Shown here: one piece after another, positions 50,751 to 59,645 of the stretch
Position numbering within the stretch: position 1 is the stretch's first letter
Layout: each line of letters opens with the position of its first letter
NCBI GenBank assembly: GCA_910579515.1
Contig: CAJTUV010000005.1
Span: forward strand, 82,245-146,244
Direction of reading: 5' to 3'
From: an uncultured Hungatella sp.
GTDB taxonomy: Bacteria; Bacillota; Clostridia; Lachnospirales; Lachnospiraceae
DNA: 64,000 bases
The notes under the pieces: generated by a model
The model's input: the letters and a program-made list of their open reading frames with translations, nothing else
Database searches by the model: none
What the model was told of the DNA's origin: nothing
Made by a program: the position numbers and the translations under genes

Positions 50751-51685
50751 TACATGATCCCTCCTTCACCCATTTTCTTGGAAATCTTATTTACAGAAAG
50801 AACCAGGATAATTCCCACTACGGACTGGAACAGACCTACCGCTGTTGCAAAATCAAATCTGGCTGCCTGAAGACCGATGCTGTATACATATGTACTGATA
50901 ACGTCTGAAGCGCTCTTTACCAGAGTGTTGCCCATCATATAAGGACGGTCAAAGTCAATAGATACCATCTTGCCGAGCTGCATGATCAGCAGTGTGGAGA
51001 TCGTTGGACGAATCTGAGGAATGGTCACATGCCAGATTCTCTGAAGTCTGGTGGCTCCGTCTATGTAAGCCGCCTCCCCAAGCGATGGGTCTGTAGCTGT
51101 CAGCGCTGCCAGATAGATGATCAGGGAATATCCTGCATCATGCCAGATTCCTGCAAACCAGTACACAAATCTCCAGATAAACGGCGAGCTTAAGAAGTTC
51201 ACTTCACTCATTCCCATATTGCGGAAAATCTCATTGACAAGACCGCTGGTGGAGAACAACTGGGTAATGATACCTGCGATAATAACCCAGGACAAGAAGT
51301 TTGGCAGGTACAGAATGGTCTGAGTCGCCTTTCTGATACTGATATTTTTAATTTCAAATAAGAATACCGCCAAAAGAACAGGCATAGGGAATCCTAAAAT
51401 CAAATCGCCCAGATTCAAAATCAGCGTATTCTTTAAGGCGTTCCAGAAATCTCTGGAGCTAAACGCTTCCTTAAAGTGAGCCAATCCAACCCATGGGCTA
51501 TCCCAGATACCGGCGAAGATGTTAAACTTCTTAAATGCAATAATTGCGCCCAGCATAGGTTTGTAACGCAGCAGAATCATGTAAATGACCGGAATAACCA
51601 ACATGAGATACAACTGCCAGTAATTCTGCATGTAAACTTTGAATGTAGTCTTGTTGCCACTTCCGGTTTGTTTTACCTTTTTCAT
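50750..51685 (-). CDS. Sugar ABC transporter permease (LplB/YteP type)
   Basis: A 311-residue permease with six membrane segments. Typical N-terminus NYWQLYLMLVIPVIYMILLRYKPMLGAIIAFKKFN and EAA loop SLGEAAYIDGATRLQRIWHVTIPQIRPTISTLLIM near 200. The ATG at 51685 follows AGGAGGGGCT; the frame is open to 51727. First gene of the sugar operon. Confidence 0.93.
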   Translation of the reverse strand: MKKVKQTGSGNKTTFKVYMQNYWQLYLMLVIPVIYMILLRYKPMLGAIIAFKKFNIFAGIWDSPWVGLAHFKEAFSSRDFWNALKNTLILNLGDLILGFPMPVLLAVFLFEIKNISIRKATQTILYLPNFLSWVIIAGIITQLFSTSGLVNEIFRNMGMSEVNFLSSPFIWRFVYWFAGIWHDAGYSLIIYLAALTATDPSLGEAAYIDGATRLQRIWHVTIPQIRPTISTLLIMQLGKMVSIDFDRPYMMGNTLVKSASDVISTYVYSIGLQAARFDFATAVGLFQSVVGIILVLSVNKISKKMGEGGIM

Positions 51686-51750
51686 AGCCCCTCCTAATCG
51701 TTTTGTAGGAATGAGAATCCGTCTCATCCCCCGTGTTTATTTCTAAAATA

Positions 51751-51779
51751 ATTATAAAGTTTCAAATAGGCTACGGCTA
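51751..51779 (-). promoter_or_regulatory. Candidate promoter of the sugar ABC operon (weak -35)
   Basis: Perfect TATAAT on the minus strand (51756-51751); 17 bases upstream the -35 position reads TAGCCG (51779-51774), a poor match. This fits an activator-dependent promoter, such as one using an AraC protein. Confidence 0.45.
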
Positions 51780-51809
51780 CGCTTTTTTTGCTTCGTTTGT
51801 ACATAAGTA

Positions 51810-51838
51810 TTGTAATTTTTGCCCAAAACGAATTACAA
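51810..51838. promoter_or_regulatory. Inverted repeat upstream of the sugar operon, possible operator
   Basis: TTGTAATT (51810-51817) and AATTACAA (51831-51838) are separated by 13 bases, 30-80 bases upstream of the candidate promoter. A second short palindrome, TGTTTT/AAAACA, lies at 51845-51861. The gap 51686-51975 holds no gene. Confidence 0.4.
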
Positions 51839-51975
51839 ACTGTATGTTTTGTCATAAAACAAGCTGGGATTTTAAGGATATATTTATAGATAATGACCAG
51901 ATTTTTTCAATCAAAAAGGATACAGACTGACAGTCTGCACCCCATTTGTTTTCCACAATTTGATATTAGCAATCG

Positions 51976-52914
51976 TCAGGGTCTATCATTTAACTGTGAA
52001 AGAATCCTATCCAGCACGTCCTTTCTTCCGCCTTCAAACTCCCACAGATTCAGCCATCTGACGTCTCTCTCCCTCTTAAACCAGGTAATCTGCCGCTTCG
52101 CAAAATGACGGGTATCCCGTTTCAGTACAAAAACGGCTTCCTCAAGGCTGAGTCTCCCTTCCAGATAATCCAAAATTTCCTTATATCCCAAGCCCTGCAT
52201 AGAAACCATATCCCTGGTACAACCCATAGCGGCAAGGCTTTTTACCTCGTTTTCAAGCCCCTTTTCCATCATTGCATCTACCCGTTTGTCAATGCGCTCA
52301 TACAAAAGTTTCCGCTCCATATTCAGCACATAGTAAAACAACTGGTACGGCGACTCCTTCTTCCTCTCCGCTTCATTGTGTTCAGAAATTCGTCTCCCTG
52401 TCTGTCTGTAAAACTCCAGGGCCCGTATAACCCGTTTTACATTGTTGGCATGAATCTGTCCAGCGGAAACCGGATCCACCTCATTCAGCATTTGATGAAG
52501 ATACTCCACTCCTTGTTCCAAAGCGGTCTGCTCCAATTTTCTGCGGATCGTTACGTCGGAATCATTTTCCGTAAAGTCAATATCATAAGCCAAAGCCTGA
52601 ATGTAAAATCCCGTTCCTCCCGCTACAATGGGAATATGGCCTCTTTGATAAATCCCCTCCATCGCTTCTTTTGCCATTCTTTGAAACATGACCACATTAA
52701 ATTCCTCTGTGGGATTCAGCACATCAATCAGATGGTGAGGCACGCCATCCATTTCCTCTTTTGTGATTTTTGCAGATCCGATATCCATATGGCGATACAC
52801 CTGCATGGAATCCGCACTGATAATCTCTCCATTGACCGCTTTTGCAAGATCAATGGAAAGAGCGGTTTTCCCTGTGGCCGTAGGTCCGGCAAGAATGATC
52901 AGAGGTTTTTTCAT
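51976..52914 (-). CDS. miaA: tRNA dimethylallyltransferase
   Basis: Adds the isopentenyl group to A37 of tRNAs that read UNN codons. 312 residues. P-loop ILAGPTATGKTALSIDLAK at the start, DSMQVYRHMDIGSAKIT, GGTGFYIQALAYDIDF near 100, and RQITWFKRERDVRWLNL near the C-terminus. The ATG at 52914 has AAGGAGG upstream; the open frame starts at a TTG six bases earlier. MiaB, which completes the modification, is encoded nearby. Confidence 0.96.
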   Translation of the reverse strand: MKKPLIILAGPTATGKTALSIDLAKAVNGEIISADSMQVYRHMDIGSAKITKEEMDGVPHHLIDVLNPTEEFNVVMFQRMAKEAMEGIYQRGHIPIVAGGTGFYIQALAYDIDFTENDSDVTIRRKLEQTALEQGVEYLHQMLNEVDPVSAGQIHANNVKRVIRALEFYRQTGRRISEHNEAERKKESPYQLFYYVLNMERKLLYERIDKRVDAMMEKGLENEVKSLAAMGCTRDMVSMQGLGYKEILDYLEGRLSLEEAVFVLKRDTRHFAKRQITWFKRERDVRWLNLWEFEGGRKDVLDRILSQLNDRP

Positions 52915-52927
52915 CTCCAACTCCTCC

Positions 52928-53245
52928 TTACCAACGGTTTAAATTCCAGTGGTGCTTTTCTGTGTACGTCTTTTCCAGTTCTTTGGGGGAAATGGAATAG
53001 CAGAGCATGATATCATTCAAATACATGAGAACGTCGCACAATTCCTCTACAAAGTGCTGGTGGGTCTCTTTGTCCTCCAGAATCTTACGGTTTCCCTGCT
53101 TTTTCATAATGTCCGCCACTTCTCCGGCTTCCCCTATCATCCACAAAAGGAGTTCCTTGCCAAGCTCTGGGGATAACGGTCCCCACTTTTCCAGATATCT
53201 TTCGTGAAGCTCTTTTTGCATCGTCTGCATTGTCTCAAAATCCAT
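52928..53245 (-). CDS. MazG-like nucleotide pyrophosphohydrolase
   Basis: A 105-residue single MazG-type domain: LLLWMIGEAGEVADIMKKQG near 32 gives the E-x-x-E metal motif and FVEELCDVLMYLNDI near 65 the E-x-x-D motif. Such proteins hydrolyse non-canonical or excess nucleoside triphosphates. It is placed between mutL and miaA on the same strand, 12-13 bases from each. Confidence 0.85.
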   Translation of the reverse strand: MDFETMQTMQKELHERYLEKWGPLSPELGKELLLWMIGEAGEVADIMKKQGNRKILEDKETHQHFVEELCDVLMYLNDIMLCYSISPKELEKTYTEKHHWNLNRW

Positions 53246-53257
53246 CCCCGTCTCCTC

Positions 53258-55198
53258 CTACACAATCCGTTTAAATTTCTTTTCCAGTTCATATTTACTC
53301 ATTGAAATAATGGTGGGACGCCCATGGGGACAGGCATAAGGATTTTCAAGCTGCAATAACTGGTCAATCAAATGGTCCGCTTCCATGGCAGACATGGAAT
53401 GGTTGCCCTTTACCGCGGCCTTGCAGGACATGCTTGCCACCTTTTCATAAATCAGGTCTGGACTTCCTTTTAAAATATCGTCTGACAAATTGTCCAGCAT
53501 CTCCATAAAAAGTTCCTTTTTGGCAATGGAAAACAAATTGTCCGGAATGGCTCTGATCGCATACTCCCTGTCGCCAAAGGGTTCCAGTTCAAACCCAATT
53601 TCTGTAAAATACGTCTTATATTTCTCTAAAAGCCTCTTTTCCTGGCCGCTTAAGGTCAGAATCACCGGCGGACTCACCATCTGAGACGTAAACTCTCTGG
53701 TTTTTAAGGAAGCCATGGTCTTTTCATACAGCACCTTCTCATGAGCCGCGTGCTGGTCAATGATATACAGATTCTGGTCAAACTCTACCAGCCAGTAGGT
53801 GTCAAAGAGCTGCCCGATTAATTTATGCCTTTTCCTGCTTTGGGGCTCCAGAAGTTTTTCCTCAAATAAGTCCAGTTGTTTTTCTTTGGGTAAGGTATGG
53901 TTTGGCGGGGGGGCTGCTGTCTCCAGCTCTTTTGCTTTTCCAGCCAGACCTTCCATCTTCTGGGTGGAAACTGGCTTTTGAGGCACAGATTCTTCGTCCA
54001 GCCAGGAAGGGCTGCTTTCTGCAATCCTGCCATAAACCGCCTTATTTTCATAGACTACGTCCTGGTTCTGTGCCCGCTCTTGAGCCAGCTTTTTCTCCGC
54101 TTCCTGTTTCCGCCTCACCTCAAAAGGCTCTGGATGGGGAGCCCGCTTCTCCTCCCTTTTTTCCTCATCAATATCCTTCTTTTTATCCAGACTCACCTGA
54201 GGAATCAGTTCCTTTTGAGCTAATGCCCGGCTGACCGCCTCATATATTTTTTTATAAATCTCTTCTTCCTCCCGAAACCGCAGTTCCATCTTTGTGGGAT
54301 GCACATTGACGTCCAGATACTCTGGCTCAATCTTTAAATGCAGAAGGACAAAGGGGTACTTATGCTGCATCAGAAAAGGTCTGTACGCCTCCTCAATGGC
54401 TTTTGCCACCAGGCTGCTTTTCACATATCGTCCATTGATGAAATAATTTTCAAAATTCCGGTTGCTTCTGGCGATCACCGGCTTGCCTGCAAATCCCCGA
54501 ATAGAAAAAATTTCCTCCTCGTGCTCCACTGGCAGCAGATTAGCCGCAATCTCCCGTCCAAACACGGTATAAATCATATCCTTCAGATTATGATTTCCTG
54601 AGGTATGAAGTTTATTCTGGTTGTTCTGAATCAATCGAACGGAAACCTCTGGATGAGACATGGCAATCTTCTCTACCAGAGAGGCCACATGAGCCCCCTC
54701 TGTCTGAGCCGTCTTTAAAAACTTCTGCCTTGCCGGAGTGTTGTAAAATAGGTCCCTGACCAGAAATGTGGTCCCTTCCGGCGCTCCGATCTCTTCAAGC
54801 GTCCGTTCCTTTCCGCCTTCAATCTGGTATCTGGTTCCTGAAATCTGCTCTGGCGTCTTGGTGATCAGTTCCACCTTGGCCACAGCCGCAATACTGGAAA
54901 GAGCCTCTCCACGAAACCCTAAAGAAGAAACGGTAAATAAATCTTCCACTGACTGAATTTTACTGGTAGAGTGGCGCAGAAATGCGGTGGGAACCTCTTC
55001 TTTGGGAATCCCGCTTCCATTGTCGGTCACCCGAATAAAAGAAATGCCTCCGTCCCGTATTTCCACGGTTACCGCCGTAGCTTTGGCATCGATGGCATTT
55101 TCCAGAAGTTCCTTTACCACAGAGGCAGGCCGTTCAATCACCTCGCCTGCCGCAATCTTATTGATGGTGTTCTGATCTAATACTGTAATGTGAGCCAT
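53258..55198 (-). CDS. mutL: DNA mismatch repair protein MutL
   Basis: Mismatch-repair ATPase and nicking endonuclease of 646 residues. GHKL motifs: ELLENAIDAKATAVTVEIRDGG, TDNGSGIPKEE, SLGFRGEALSSIAAVA. A charged linker spans about 335-450. The C-terminal endonuclease metal site DQHAAHEKVLYE (near 495) and CPHGRPTIISMSKYELEKKFKR at the end are present, so this is the nicking type of MutL found in bacteria without MutH. The ATG at 55198 follows AGGTGG; the mutS stop lies just inside, so the genes touch. Confidence 0.96.
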   Translation of the reverse strand: MAHITVLDQNTINKIAAGEVIERPASVVKELLENAIDAKATAVTVEIRDGGISFIRVTDNGSGIPKEEVPTAFLRHSTSKIQSVEDLFTVSSLGFRGEALSSIAAVAKVELITKTPEQISGTRYQIEGGKERTLEEIGAPEGTTFLVRDLFYNTPARQKFLKTAQTEGAHVASLVEKIAMSHPEVSVRLIQNNQNKLHTSGNHNLKDMIYTVFGREIAANLLPVEHEEEIFSIRGFAGKPVIARSNRNFENYFINGRYVKSSLVAKAIEEAYRPFLMQHKYPFVLLHLKIEPEYLDVNVHPTKMELRFREEEEIYKKIYEAVSRALAQKELIPQVSLDKKKDIDEEKREEKRAPHPEPFEVRRKQEAEKKLAQERAQNQDVVYENKAVYGRIAESSPSWLDEESVPQKPVSTQKMEGLAGKAKELETAAPPPNHTLPKEKQLDLFEEKLLEPQSRKRHKLIGQLFDTYWLVEFDQNLYIIDQHAAHEKVLYEKTMASLKTREFTSQMVSPPVILTLSGQEKRLLEKYKTYFTEIGFELEPFGDREYAIRAIPDNLFSIAKKELFMEMLDNLSDDILKGSPDLIYEKVASMSCKAAVKGNHSMSAMEADHLIDQLLQLENPYACPHGRPTIISMSKYELEKKFKRIV

Positions 55199-55203
55199 AT
55201 TTC

Positions 55204-57858
55204 TTACCACCTGTTTTTCAGTTTGCTTTGAAGACGGCTTAAAATATTAAGGGCCTCCATAGGCGTAATTTCATTGATCTGAATTTCCTCCAGCTGACGG
55301 ATAATATCCTCATTTTTCACCGTATCAAAAATGGACATCTGATTCAAATCCACCTCGTCTGGCCTTGTCACAGTCCTGCGCTGGGTCACATTAGCGGAAG
55401 CCTCGGCAATTTCCCTGGCCTTGGCCGTAATGTCTGCGCTGCTTAGTTCTTCCACCAGCTCTTTGGCTCTTGCGATGACAGGATCCGGCACGCCGGCCAG
55501 TTTGGCCACCTGTATTCCATAGCTTTTATCTGCCCCGCCCTTTACAATTTTGCGCAGAAACACAATGTCGTCCCCCTGCTCTTTCACTGCAATGCAGTAG
55601 TTGGTCACCCCGCTCATGGTTCCTTCCAGTTCGGTCAGTTCATGGTAGTGGGTGGCAAACAAGGTTTTCGCCCCAAGAATTTTCGTATTACTGATATATT
55701 CCGCCACAGCCCAGGCAATGCTTAAGCCGTCAAAGGTACTGGTCCCCCGTCCGATTTCATCCAGTATAATCAAGCTGCTTCTGGTAGCGTTGCGCAGAAT
55801 ATTTGCTACCTCCGTCATCTCCACCATAAAGGTACTCTGCCCCGAGGCCAAGTCGTCGGATGCCCCTACTCTGGTAAAAATCCGGTCGCAGACTCCGATA
55901 TCCGCCTGGTCTGCCGGAATAAAGCTTCCCATCTGAGCCATCAGAACAATGAGGGCGGTCTGACGCATATAGGTGGATTTCCCCGCCATATTGGGGCCTG
56001 TGATAATGGAAATTCTGTTTTTATTAAGATCTAACATAGTGTCGTTGGCAACAAACAAATCGTCTTTTAACATCAGCTCCACCACCGGATGACGGCCGTT
56101 TTTAATGTGAATATTGCCCTTTTCGTTGATTTTCGGTTTCACGTAATTGTTCCTGGTAGCCACCAGCGACAAGGAGCAGAACACATCCAGTTTGGCTATG
56201 GCCTTGGCTGTGGTCTGAATCCGGCTTACCTCGTCGGCTATGGCGTCTCTTACCTGGCAGAACAAATCGTACTCCAGAGAAAACAGTTTGTCTTCCGCTC
56301 CCAGGATTACCTCTTCCAGTTCCTTTAATTCCGTGGTGGAATACCGCTCCGCATTGGCCAGCGTCTGCTTGCGCACAAAATAATCTGGTACCAGTTCTTT
56401 AAAAGAATTGGTCACCTCCAGATAATATCCAAATACTTTGTTATACTTGATTTTCAAATTCTTGATTCCTGTTTTCTCCCGCTCCTTAGCCTCCAGTTGA
56501 GCCAGCCAGGTTGTCCCCTCTGTCTTGGCATGACGAAGTTTGTCCGCCTCTTCGTGATATCCGTCTTTGATGATTCCCCCTTCCCTGGTGAGAATGGGCG
56601 GGTCTTCCACAATGGCTTTTCCTATCAACTGACACAAATCTTCCAAAGGGTCTAAATCCTGCCAGATCTCCTTTAACATTCGGCTGTTAAATTCCCCCAG
56701 CAGCTGTTTTATATGAGGCAGCATTTCAAGAGAATTTCGAAAGGCGATTAAATCTCTGGGACTTGCAGATTTATAGCTGATTCTCCCGATCAGCCGCTCC
56801 AGATCATAGACCGGATTCAAATACTCCCGCAGCTCCTCTCTGGATATGTAACTCATATTCAGCTCTTCTACCGCATTCTGCCGGTCCAAAATGGCCTCTT
56901 TCTGAACCAGAGGCTGCTCAATCAAAGTCCGCATAAGCCTGGCTCCCATGGCGGTCTTTGTCTTGTCCAGAACCCATAAAAGGGAGCCTCTTCTCTGTTT
57001 TTCCCGCAGCGTTTCCACCAATTCCAGATTCCGTCTGGTGGAGGTGTCAATAACCATAAACTGTCCCGTAGTATATGGGGTAACGGTGACAATGTGAGAC
57101 AATGAATTTTTCTGTGTCTCATACAAATATTCCATCACGGCTCCGGCTGCAATGACGCCTGCATCATAATCCCCCAGCCCCAGTCCCTCCAGATTGTTTA
57201 CCCGAAAATGTTCTTTCAGCACTTTCCTGCAGGAATCATCAGAAAAGTAACGGCCGTCTAAGGAGGAGACCGCCACATGATACCGTTCCCTCAGCTCCTG
57301 GACGTCCACGCTGGACATATAAAACGCCTCATTGCAAATAATCTCTGAAGGTCCAAATTTGTGAATCTCATCTAAAAGGCTTCGTTCTCCTTCTACCTCT
57401 GTCACCAGATACTCTCCTGTGGTGATATCGCAGACCGAGACTCCAAACAAATCTCCTACATACACAATCCCCATAAGAAAATTATTTTTCGTCTCTTCCA
57501 GAGCCTGGTCGCTGGTTATGGTTCCTGGGGTTACCACCCGGATGACCTCCCGCTTTACCAATCCTTTGGCAGTTTTGGGGTCCTCCATCTGCTCTGCAAT
57601 GGCTACCTTATATCCTTTTTGCACCAGCTTATATAAATAGGAATCCACAGCATGATAAGGGACTCCACACATGGGAGCCCGTTCTTTTAGTCCACATTCC
57701 TTTCCTGTCAGCGTAATTTCCAGTTCCCTGGATGCAGTCAGTGCATCATCAAAAAACATTTCATAAAAGTCTCCCAGCCTGTAAAATAAAATACAGTCTG
57801 GGTACTGCTTCTTGGTCTCCAGATAATGAGTCATCATAGGTGATAATCCTGTCATCAC
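55204..57858 (-). CDS. mutS: DNA mismatch repair protein MutS
   Basis: Mismatch recognition ATPase of 884 residues. Mismatch-binding F-x-E motif within CILFYRLGDFYEMFFDDA near 28, Walker A TGPNMAGKSTYMRQTALI near 620, Walker B LIILDEIGRGTSTFDGLSIAWA near 700, and TLFATHYHEL. Starts at GTG 57858 (or the adjacent ATG at 57855), with GAGGT upstream. Followed by mutL. Confidence 0.97.
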   Translation of the reverse strand: MMTGLSPMMTHYLETKKQYPDCILFYRLGDFYEMFFDDALTASRELEITLTGKECGLKERAPMCGVPYHAVDSYLYKLVQKGYKVAIAEQMEDPKTAKGLVKREVIRVVTPGTITSDQALEETKNNFLMGIVYVGDLFGVSVCDITTGEYLVTEVEGERSLLDEIHKFGPSEIICNEAFYMSSVDVQELRERYHVAVSSLDGRYFSDDSCRKVLKEHFRVNNLEGLGLGDYDAGVIAAGAVMEYLYETQKNSLSHIVTVTPYTTGQFMVIDTSTRRNLELVETLREKQRRGSLLWVLDKTKTAMGARLMRTLIEQPLVQKEAILDRQNAVEELNMSYISREELREYLNPVYDLERLIGRISYKSASPRDLIAFRNSLEMLPHIKQLLGEFNSRMLKEIWQDLDPLEDLCQLIGKAIVEDPPILTREGGIIKDGYHEEADKLRHAKTEGTTWLAQLEAKEREKTGIKNLKIKYNKVFGYYLEVTNSFKELVPDYFVRKQTLANAERYSTTELKELEEVILGAEDKLFSLEYDLFCQVRDAIADEVSRIQTTAKAIAKLDVFCSLSLVATRNNYVKPKINEKGNIHIKNGRHPVVELMLKDDLFVANDTMLDLNKNRISIITGPNMAGKSTYMRQTALIVLMAQMGSFIPADQADIGVCDRIFTRVGASDDLASGQSTFMVEMTEVANILRNATRSSLIILDEIGRGTSTFDGLSIAWAVAEYISNTKILGAKTLFATHYHELTELEGTMSGVTNYCIAVKEQGDDIVFLRKIVKGGADKSYGIQVAKLAGVPDPVIARAKELVEELSSADITAKAREIAEASANVTQRRTVTRPDEVDLNQMSIFDTVKNEDIIRQLEEIQINEITPMEALNILSRLQSKLKNRW

Positions 57859-57892
57859 ATTGTTAACCTCTTTTCTTTGCAGTATGGGGCTT

Positions 57893-59338
57893 TTAAACCT
57901 GACGCCCTATATAATAAAAACCTTTCGATTCTTCCAGATACACGTTTACAATCTTTCCGATAAGAGCCGGTTCTCCTGGAAAATGGACTAAAATATTATT
58001 GCTTAAACGTCCTGTCACCATCCCCTCTCCATGGTCGTCCAGACTCTCCACCAGCACTTTTTGGCAGGTGTTTACATCCCGTCCGCAGACTTGAGCGGAA
58101 ATTTGCTGTACTTCAAAAAGCAGCCTGTCAAAGCGGTCTTTCACAACCTTCTCGGGAACCTGGTTCTCCATAGAGGCCGCGGCCGTCCCAGTCCTTTTTG
58201 AATAAATAAAGGTAAACGCGCTGTCAAACTGCACCTCTCTCACCACTTGAAGCGTCTCTTGAAAATCTTCTTCCGTCTCTCCAGGAAATCCTACAATAAT
58301 ATCTGTGGTCAGAGAAATATCCGGTATCGCCCTGCGTATCTTATATACCAGCTCTAAGTATTGTTCCTTTGTGTATTTTCGGTTCATGGCCTTTAAAATT
58401 CTGGTACTTCCAGATTGTAACGGCAGGTGAAGGTGCCTGCATATTTTTTCAGAGGACTTCATCACTTCAATCAAATCCTCTGATAAATCCTTGGGATGGG
58501 AAGTCATAAACCGAATCCTCTCAAGGCCCTCAACATGAGCAACCTGCTTTAACAGGCTGGCAAACGACACGGGAGGCTCTAAACTTTTCCCATAGGAATT
58601 TACATTCTGTCCCAAAAGCATGATCTCCACCACGCCGTCTTTTACCAGCTTTTCAATCTCTTTTAAAATATCCTCTGGCCTTCTGCTTCTCTCCCGCCCT
58701 CTCACATAAGGGACAATGCAATAACTGCAAAAATTGTTGCAGCCAAACATAATATTTACACCTGACTTAAAGGAAAACTTTCGCTCTGTAGGAAGCTCCT
58801 CCACAATGCGCTCTGTGCCTTCCCAAACCTCTACGGTCATGCGCTTTTCTTCCAGCCGTTTAAATGTCAGTTCTGCCAGTTGAAAAATATTATGGGTTCC
58901 AAAAATAATATCCACAAAGCGGTAACTTTTTTTAATCTTGTCCACTACATCGGGCTCCTGCATCATGCAGCCGCAGAGGACAATCAGCATGTTGGGATTC
59001 TTCTTTTTTAAAGTATTCAGGTAGCCCAGTCGGCCATAGACCCGCAGATTGGCGTTTTCCCTGACCGTACATGTATTGTAAATCACAAGCTCCGCCTTCT
59101 CGTCCTCTGCTTCCTGAAAGCCAATCTGCTCCAGGATTCCAAGAAGCTTTTCTGAATCTCTGGCGTTCATCTGGCACCCGAACGTTTGAGTAAACGCAAG
59201 CGGGCGACGTCCGTTTTTCCGCTCAAACTCTAAAACCCACTCCCGGCATTTCGCCATAAAGTAATACTGCCTAAACGGTTCTTCTGTCGGAGGCTCTGAA
59301 TTTATATCTATTATATCTAAATCAATTTCATTATACAT
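57893..59338 (-). CDS. miaB: tRNA-2-methylthio-N6-dimethylallyladenosine synthase
   Basis: Radical-SAM methylthiotransferase that acts after MiaA on tRNA A37. UPF0004 domain with TFGCQMNARDSEK and CGCMMQEP cysteines; radical-SAM cluster motif C-x3-C-x2-C in MFGCNNFCSYCIVPYVRGRERSR; C-terminal TRAM domain. With the ATG at 59338 (MYNEIDLDIIDINSEPPTEEP) it has 481 residues, like other clostridial MiaB. The frame stays open 35 codons further, to 59443, with a different and AT-rich composition; there is no clear ribosome binding site for either. Followed by mutS 34 bases later. Confidence 0.93.
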   Translation of the reverse strand: MYNEIDLDIIDINSEPPTEEPFRQYYFMAKCREWVLEFERKNGRRPLAFTQTFGCQMNARDSEKLLGILEQIGFQEAEDEKAELVIYNTCTVRENANLRVYGRLGYLNTLKKKNPNMLIVLCGCMMQEPDVVDKIKKSYRFVDIIFGTHNIFQLAELTFKRLEEKRMTVEVWEGTERIVEELPTERKFSFKSGVNIMFGCNNFCSYCIVPYVRGRERSRRPEDILKEIEKLVKDGVVEIMLLGQNVNSYGKSLEPPVSFASLLKQVAHVEGLERIRFMTSHPKDLSEDLIEVMKSSEKICRHLHLPLQSGSTRILKAMNRKYTKEQYLELVYKIRRAIPDISLTTDIIVGFPGETEEDFQETLQVVREVQFDSAFTFIYSKRTGTAAASMENQVPEKVVKDRFDRLLFEVQQISAQVCGRDVNTCQKVLVESLDDHGEGMVTGRLSNNILVHFPGEPALIGKIVNVYLEESKGFYYIGRQV

Positions 59339-59645
59339 TTCTCTCGACTTTTTCCCTTTCCAAAAAACATCATTATTTTCATCCAAAACTGGTATTGCAA
59401 ATCTGGAATCATCTCCCATAACTTTTCGGAATCCTGCAATCATATTGACGAGCTGGTTCTTCTGTGGGAGACTCGCCTTTTCATAATATCATAAATCCGC
59501 CAAAATTTCACCTACCTTTATTCTATAAATTTTTTCTTAAAAATAAGCCCTCTCTTTCTTGTTGATTTCCCCCTTTGCTTTACGATATTTAATGAGCTAT
59601 CCTAATTGTGAAAATATCCTTTTGAATTGCCAAGAGTCATTTAGC
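59339..59645. other. Gap between miaB and the NACHT gene
   Basis: About 300 AT-rich bases. The first 105 (to 59443) keep the miaB frame open. No terminator with a T run is visible after the NACHT gene and no gene is convincing. It marks a border between the conserved repair and tRNA-modification block and the foreign-looking pair to its right. Confidence 0.5.
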
